NCBI GenBank assembly: GCA_018287875.1
Contig: JAGVVL010000017.1
Location: 2,232,001 to 2,296,000, forward strand
Reading direction: 5' to 3'
Length of the DNA: 64,000 nt
DNA from: Nigrospora sphaerica
Lineage: Eukaryota > Ascomycota > Sordariomycetes > Amphisphaeriales > Apiosporaceae
The position numbers and the translations under genes were made by a program. Below are positions 58,251-64,000 of the stretch, piece by piece. The notes beneath the pieces were generated by a model, which was not told the origin of the DNA, searched no databases, and saw nothing but the letters and a program-made list of their open reading frames with translations. How positions within the stretch are numbered: position 1 is the first letter of the stretch; each line of letters begins with the position of its first letter.

Positions 58251-60649
58251 TCAGAGCGTCTCGATAGCTTGGGCGATGGCGTCATCGATGCGACGGCCGT
58301 TCTCGCTCAGCGTGTAGCCCTTGAGCACGTCGGTGCCCTGGAGTTGGCCCGAGGCGTCCACGGCCAGCCGGCCGAGGCTCTCGCCGCGGTCATCTCGCAG
58401 CTCCGCCGTGGATCCCTCCCGGGCTTGGTAGAGACAGACCTCGACGTCCTTGACGTAGTCGTAAACGGCGCCCCGGGCGGCCGGCTCGCCGAGCACGAGG
58501 ACCGTGTTCTCGCGCACGTAGAGCGGCAGGCTGCCGAAGCCGTGGCGCTCCCGGAACCAGCCGGGGCCGCGGCGCGTCTCGTTGGTGAAGAAGGAGGTCC
58601 AGACGCCGCCGGGCAGGTAGAATTCGACGAGGCCGGACTCGTCGAAGATGGGAGCGGCGAGGAGGCGGTCGCCGACCATGAACTGGCGGTCGAGGTACCA
58701 GGCGGTCGGGTCGTCGGGGAACTCGAGGCAGAGGGCGCGCAGGGAGAGGGGCAGGCCGGCGGCGACGGCGGCGGCGGCCTGGGCGAGCAGGTAGGGCATC
58801 AAGCGGTTCTTGAGGCCGGTCCAGCGGGCGAGGGTGGCGGAGCAGCCCTCGGGCGTGGCGTCGTCGCCGTCGACGGTCCAGGGCACGCGGTACGAGCCGC
58901 TGCCGTGCAGGCGGCTGTGGGAGCAGAGCAGGCCGAAGGCGACCCAGCGCTTGTAGACCCAGGGCGGCGGCCGGCCCTCGAAGCCGCCGATGTCGACGGA
59001 CCAGTAGGCGAAGCCCGAGAGGCCCAGCGAGAGGCCGCCGCGCACCGACTCGGCCATGGCCTCGGCCGTCGACTCGCAGTCGCCGCCCCACTGCAGCGGG
59101 AAGCGCTGCGTGCCGGCGCAGGCGGCGCGCGCGAACAGCACGGCCTCGCCGGCGCCGTAGCGTTCCTGCAGGGCCTCGTAGACGACGCGGTTGTAGAGGA
59201 AAGCGTAGTAGTTGTGCATGCGCTCGGGGTCGACGGTGGCGTCGTGCCAGGCGACGTCGCGCGTCGGGATGCGCTCGCCGAAGTCGGTCTTGATGGCGTC
59301 GACGCCCTGGTCGAACAGCCGGTTCAGGCAGGCCACGTACCAGCGCACCGCCGCCGGGTTGGTGAAGTCGACGAGGGCCATGCCGGCCTGCCACAGGTCC
59401 CACTGCCAGACGTCGCCGTTCTTGCGCCGCAGCAGGTAGCCCTCGCGTGCGGCCTCTTCGAAGGCGGCGCCGTGCTGCGCGATGTAGGGGTTGATCCAGA
59501 CGCAGACCTTCTTGACGAGGCCGGCGGCCTTGAGGCGGGCGATCTGGCCGCGCGGGTCGGGGAACTTGTCGGCGTCGAAGACGAAGTCGGTCCAACGGAA
59601 GGCCTTCATCCAGAAGCAGTCGTAGTGGAAGACGTCGACGGGGGTGGCGCGGGCGCGCATACCCTCGAGGAAGGAGGACACGGTCGCCTCGTCGTAGTTG
59701 GTCGTGAAGCTCGTGCTGAGCCAGAGCCCGTAGCTCCAGCCGGGCACGCGGCCGGGGCGGCCGGTGAGGACGGCGTAGCGCCGCAGCACCTCCTTGGGCG
59801 TCGGCCCGTAGATGAGGTACCACTTGAGGCGCTGGCCGGCGACGCTCGTCTGCACGCGCGACGTGCGCTCGCTGCCGATTTCGAGCTCGACGCGGCCCGG
59901 CGTGTCGACGAAGACGCCGTAGCCGCGCGAGCTGAGCCAGAAGGACACGTTCTTGTACGCCTGGTCGCTCGACGTGCCGCCGTCGGCGTTCCACAGCGTC
60001 ACCGCCTGCCCGACCTTGTTGAAGGCCCCGAACCGCTCGCCGAGCCCGTGAACCGACTCGCCCACGCCCAGCGTCGTCTGCGTGAAGACGTAGTGCTCGA
60101 ACTCGCGCGGGTCCTCGGTCCGCAGCGCGCTGCTCGGCGCCGGGCTGTACGCGAGGCCCACGCTGCGCGACAGCAGCGACGTCAGCTGCTTCGCGCCGTC
60201 GGTGCTGTGGAAGCGGATGTCGAAGCTGTGCTCGTCCGCCAACACCGTGGCCGATAACGGCCCCGCGCTGATCGTCGTCCCCTTTTCGCCCTGGGATATC
60301 TCGGCCTGTACCGGGGGCCGGCCCTCGGGGTACAGCTCGAAATTGGGTCCCAGACGGGCCGCGCCCGCCCAGTGTGTGGTTTCTACCGAGATGATGCCAT
60401 CCGAACTGGCTTCCAGGTCCTGTCCGGGAGCATCAGTTTCAAGGGCCCCGGCGGAAGAAAGAGCACGAACGGGCGGGTTCTCACAATGGTCAAGGTACTG
60501 CGATTCAGGGTGTCGCCCCGCGACATGATCTTGCGCGTCGGGCATAAGAGACTCAGCCCCTTCTCCTTGGCCGTCGTCTCGTAGACCTCCTCGGCGTACT
60601 CGACCGACATGCCCTCGGCCACCAGCCACATGCCATCCCGGAACTTCAT
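58251..60649 (-). CDS. GH31 alpha-xylosidase (YicI type)
   Basis: Two exons on the minus strand: 60649-60485 and 60419-58251 (777 aa). The 65-bp intron starts gtgaga and ends gacag. It starts MKFRDGMWLVAEGMSVEYAE, the typical opening of bacterial YicI and its fungal relatives. The catalytic nucleophile is Asp434 in KTDFGERIP and the acid/base is Asp502 in TQRFPLQWGGDCEST. The substrate-site block PVDVFHYDCFWMKAF..TDFVFD is present. These enzymes release alpha-linked xylose from isoprimeverose and other xyloglucan oligosaccharides. No signal peptide, so it acts in the cytosol on imported oligosaccharides. A longer open frame upstream in exon 2's frame (to 60761) is a false N-terminus. Divergent from the secreted GH3 gene, with a shared 1.1-kb promoter region. 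Confidence 0.95.
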
Positions 60650-60694
60650 GGCGGCGGATAGGTGCTCGTGCTTTTCGGAAACGAGCAGAGTGGC

Positions 60695-60719
60695 GAAGAA
60701 GAAGAAGAAGAAGAAGAAG
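60695..60719. repeat. (GAA)n repeat in the alpha-xylosidase leader
   Basis: About eight GAA triplets, read as TTC/CTT on the coding strand, 46-70 bp upstream of the start codon. It is likely a pyrimidine-rich leader or core promoter tract. Confidence 0.85.
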
Positions 60720-61642
60720 CACCGTTCGATGAAGGGATGGCCAGACGTGCTTGGCCAGCAACGAAACAGGCTTGGCTACCGATGAAAAACCACCAACCTC
60801 GCGCCACCCACGGCTTTCACCAGAGCCAAGCCCGGCCCAGCGGCGGGGTCAGCATCCGGCAGAGGCGCACACAGGTTCGGGTGACGGCCCGGCCGGGCGT
60901 GAAGATCCTCTGGTTGAGCCCAGTTCCGTACAGCCTCTGTGGAGACCACAGAAGCCCCTTGCTGCATCTTCTGCAGTAGCTTCCAAGTGCTGGCTGGTTC
61001 CGGAACGCGGGGCAAGTACAGGGTCAGTCTTGAAGCATCGAATTGGCGCGGGAAGGCCGTCGGGGGAAGTGGAGTAACGCAGACTTGCGGAGGGTTGGAG
61101 AGGTTGTTTTTGAGGAAGGAACATCGGCTGTCGGACCAATACAACCCGCATCGTCACCGGGCACCGCCAATGCCGGCGACCTCTCCAACATTCCACCAAT
61201 GGGAATTCTCTCCCGCTGGCTTTCCCCACGCTTCTTCTCCAACTGCCCGTCCGCTTCCCCAATGTCGAATCTTGGACCACCTGCACATGGGAGATTCGTT
61301 GCTGTCTTTGATGCATGCTCTGTATTGTTCCCCTACGTCAGGGGGCTGAGATGGAAGACCCTCGGCTGGGCGGAGGCTAGGAGGAAGAGGAGAGAGAGCC
61401 TTGGCCCATCCGGGTGTATCGGGATTCCCAGGGTCTGGGCTTCCAACGACTAGAGGCTGGGCTCTCGGTATTGCATCGCCAACCCAGCAAATACATGCCC
61501 AAGCTCCAGGGCGCCGGGCCGAAATCCTGCTGCTTCGACAGGCGTGCGGAGTATCCCGAGTTTCCCACCGGTGGCCTGAGCCAATGTACGGCCGCTGGAC
61601 ACCACCCATGCTCGTTGCATAGGCGGTGGACGTGGACCGACT

Positions 61643-61648
61643 TATATA
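61643..61648 (+). promoter_or_regulatory. TATA-like box of the GH3 gene
   Basis: TATATA about 95 bp upstream of the start codon, a usual fungal distance. A single match, so moderate support. Confidence 0.5.
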
Positions 61649-61742
61649 CAAGAGCGAGCCGGTAGAACCAAAATCGCACGATCCTGCTTGGTCTCGCAAC
61701 GACCGAGCTCCCCCCTTGTCAAGCCTTTGCCGTTGCGCCGAC

Positions 61743-64000
61743 ATGCTGTTCCCCGTTTCGCTATGTGCGTCGCTCTTGCTGGCCTCGGCTCGGGCTGCGG
61801 CCAGCGAAGGCAGCCCCCCGGTCTACAAGGACCCCAAGGCGCCCATTGACGACCGCGTCGAGGACCTCCTCTCGCGGATGACACTCGAGGATAAGGCCTC
61901 GCAGCTGGTCCAGGGCGACCTGAGGAACTGGATCAACGTGACGGACGGCTCGCTCAATACGACGGGCCTCGAGTGGAGCATGAAGTACCGCGGCGGCTCC
62001 TTTTACGTCTACGCCGAAGGGCCCGAAGCCCAGCGTTATGTCAGCGAGGGCGTCAAGATCGGCCAGGACTACCTCGTGCACAATACCACGCTTGGGATCC
62101 CGGCATGGGTCCAGGGTGAGGCCATCCACGGCTTCCTGATCCCGAACGCCACCATTTTCAATTCGCCCATCGGCTACGCCTGCTCCTGGAACCTCGAACT
62201 CGTCGGCGACATGGCCAAAGCCATTGCCAAGGAGGCCTTGGCCCTGGGCGTCAACAACCTTTTTGCGCCCCTGGCGGATTTGGCCCGCGAACTGCGTTTT
62301 GGCCGCGTCGAGGAGACCTTCGGGGAGGACCCGTATCTGTCAGTGCCCCTCTTTCCCTCCCGCACGACGCTGCGCGTGCCAGGCCATCGCTGGGAAGCGT
62401 AGCGGCCCCGGCGGGTTTGTTGCTTTAAACCTTTACTGAGTTCCCGAAATTATAGGACGGGAGAGGTTGCCCACGCCTATGTGAAGGGGCTCCAGTCGGA
62501 AAAGGGCATGGCGGCCATGGTCAAGCATTTCGCTGCCTTTGCGTCCCCTGAACAGGGCATCAACTTGGGTCCCGTCCACGGCGGCCGGCGGGAGCTCCTG
62601 ACGACCTACCTCCCCCCTTTCAAGCGTGCCATCATCGACGGCGGTGCGCTTTCCATCATGGGCTCGTACAACTCCTACGATGGTGTGCCGGCCGTTGCCG
62701 ATAGGTACATGCTTACCGATATCCTAAGAGACGCGTGGGGTTACAAGTACTTTGTGAGCATACGAGGTGTTCCCACCCCCGCACAGCGTCCTCTCCTCTA
62801 ACCGAGACACCTAGGTCATGAGTGATGCCGGCGCGACAGATCGTTTGTGCAAAGCCTTTTCCATGTGTCGGTCCGACCCCATCGACTCAGAAGCAGTGGT
62901 GAACTACGTAAGGTGGCTGGCCCGTTATTTGGAATGTTCTAGCTGAAACAAAACCACAGGCTCTCCCTGCCGGAAACGACGTCGAGATGGGCGGCGGGTC
63001 TTGGAATTTTGAGAAGATCCCCGACATGGTCAACGCGGGGAAACTGTCAATAGACATCGTGGACGAGGCGGTGCGACGAACCATCCGGGCCAAGTTTGTC
63101 GCCGGCCTTTTCGAGAACCCCTACTCCGGTGTGCCCGAGGAGCAGCAGTCACAGCACATCCATCTGGATGAAACGATTGCCATCGCCCGACAACTCGACG
63201 CCGAATCTATCGTGCTCCTCGAAAACCACGAGAACGTCCTGCCGTTGAAGAAGGATGCGAACATCGCCGTGATCGGGCCCATGGCTCACGGCTATGTCAA
63301 TGTAAGCACGTTATGGGAACCCCCCCCCCCCCCCCCCCCCCCGAATGAGCCCTGCTCATCATCATTTCCGCTGACCGGTTTTCCAGTACGGCGATTACGT
63401 GTCATACCAGTCTTCCACGCGGGGCGTGACGCCCCTTGACGGCATCCGGGCGGCCAGCGGCGGCAAGGTGACGTACGCGCCGGGGTGCGAGCGGTGGTCC
63501 AACGACGAGGCGGGATTCGCCGAGGCTGTGGCGGCGGCGGCGGCGGCCGACGTGGCCGTCGTCGTCGTCGGCACGTGGTCGCGCGACCAGAACGAGCTCT
63601 GGGCCGGCGTCAACGCCACGACGGGTGAGCACATCGACGTGAGCAACCTCAATCTCGTCGGTGCCATGCCCCGCCTCGTCCGCGCCGTCGTCGCCGCCGG
63701 CACGCCCACCGTCGTCGTCTTCAGCTCCGGCAAGCCCATCACCGAGCCCTGGATCTCCCGCGACGCCGCCGCCCTCGTCCAGCAGTTCTACCCTTCCGAG
63801 CAGGGCGGCCACGCCCTTGCCGACGTGCTCTTTGGCCGCGTCAACCCGTCGGGCAAGCTCGTCGTCGGCTTCCCCTACGACGTCGGCACCACCCCGGTGT
63901 ACTACGATCATCTCAACTCGGGACGCGATTCTCCCGCCCCGGGAATCGTCTACGAGAACGGGACAATGAAGTGAGCATGATACCATGGCCGTGATTGCCG
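61743..64000 (+). CDS. Secreted GH3 beta-glucosidase-like enzyme (3' end beyond window)
   Basis: Exons seen: 61743-62338, 62456-62753, 62815-62907, 62960-63301 and 63387-63970. The last one ends at a gtgagc donor, so the gene continues past the edge. At least 637 residues are visible. Residues 1-20 form a signal peptide. GH3 landmarks are RVEDLLSRMTLEDKASQL, NLFAPLADLARELRFGRVEE, GEDPYLTGEVAHAYVKGLQ across intron 1, KHFAAF, ALSIMGSYNSYDGVPA, the nucleophile Asp302 in VMSDAGATD, then the (alpha/beta)6 sandwich domain with SIVLLENHENVLPLKK, AVIGPMA and a late LVVGFPYDVGTTPVYY. It probably releases glucose (or xylose) from beta-linked oligosaccharides outside the cell. The exact substrate cannot be read from sequence. 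Divergent from an alpha-xylosidase, which suggests xyloglucan. Confidence 0.92.
63320..63342. repeat. Poly-C run inside a GH3 intron
   Basis: About 23 consecutive C within the intron 63302-63386. Its length may be prone to sequencing or assembly error, but it does not touch coding sequence. Confidence 0.9.

Larger units (their letters stand above)
60650..61742. other. Divergent promoter region, alpha-xylosidase / GH3
   Basis: 1.1 kb between two divergent starts. Near the alpha-xylosidase start there is a GAA/TTC repeat. Near the GH3 start there is a TATA-like box. No gene seen; frames at 60751-61077 and 61154-61744 look random. Confidence 0.6.

Noticed and set aside
58203..60257. 684-codon plus-strand open frame
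   Set aside because: It lies antisense to the GH31 exon, has Ala/Gly/Arg/Val-rich composition caused by GC-rich codons, and matches no family. The minus-strand frame has all catalytic motifs.
60650..60761. Leu-rich N-terminal extension of the alpha-xylosidase frame
   Set aside because: It comes from the TTC/CTT repeat in the wrong frame. The real N-terminus is in another frame and joins through a 65-bp intron.

Overview
The window is about 64 kb of nuclear DNA from a filamentous ascomycete (Pezizomycotina), most likely a Sordariomycete. The evidence is short introns (50-170 bp, GT...AG), ATG starts in good eukaryotic context, GC-rich exons, and a gene set typical of that class. That set includes an SREBP, an Srs2-type helicase, a CIA30-family protein and an N-acetylglucosamine (GlcNAc) catabolic cluster of the Trichoderma RON1 type. 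The species cannot be named from the sequence. Gene density is low: 13 protein genes can be supported, 12 complete and one cut by the right edge. No tRNA, rRNA, intact transposon or CRISPR array was recognised.

Layout. Positions 1-10671 hold no gene I can support, only simple repeats and short tandem copies. A bZIP-like regulator (10672-11622) and a CIA30-domain protein (15847-16674) sit alone in the first 20 kb. A more AT-rich block (about 13240-14020) with a hairpin-forming inverted repeat lies between them. Next come srbA, a two-membrane-span SREBP (minus strand, 20782-23795), a conserved single-pass membrane protein of unknown role (minus, 27049-28614) and a UvrD/Srs2-type DNA helicase (plus, 30314-33337).

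The central part (33563-52495) is a GlcNAc utilisation cluster: dac1 (GlcNAc-6-phosphate deacetylase, minus), nag3 (intracellular GH3-GNAT fusion, plus), ron1 (Ndt80/PhoG-type regulator, plus), hxk3 (sugar kinase, minus) and dam1 (glucosamine-6-phosphate deaminase, plus). Together they can take intracellular GlcNAc to fructose-6-phosphate: HXK3 phosphorylates, DAC1 deacetylates, DAM1 deaminates and isomerises, and RON1 is the likely activator. NAG3 is the presumed but unproven source of intracellular GlcNAc. The transporter gene ngt1, part of the Trichoderma cluster, is not seen here. DAM1 carries an unusual tail with four copies of a repeat of about 35 residues.

The right end is a lipid and polysaccharide catabolic group: a neutral/alkaline ceramidase (plus, 55554-58058), an intracellular GH31 alpha-xylosidase (minus, 58251-60649) and, divergent from it, a secreted GH3 beta-glucosidase-like enzyme (plus, from 61743, running off the window). 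The last two could act in xyloglucan breakdown.

All exon boundaries are inferred from reading frame, splice consensus and family resemblance. None was checked against transcripts or databases.
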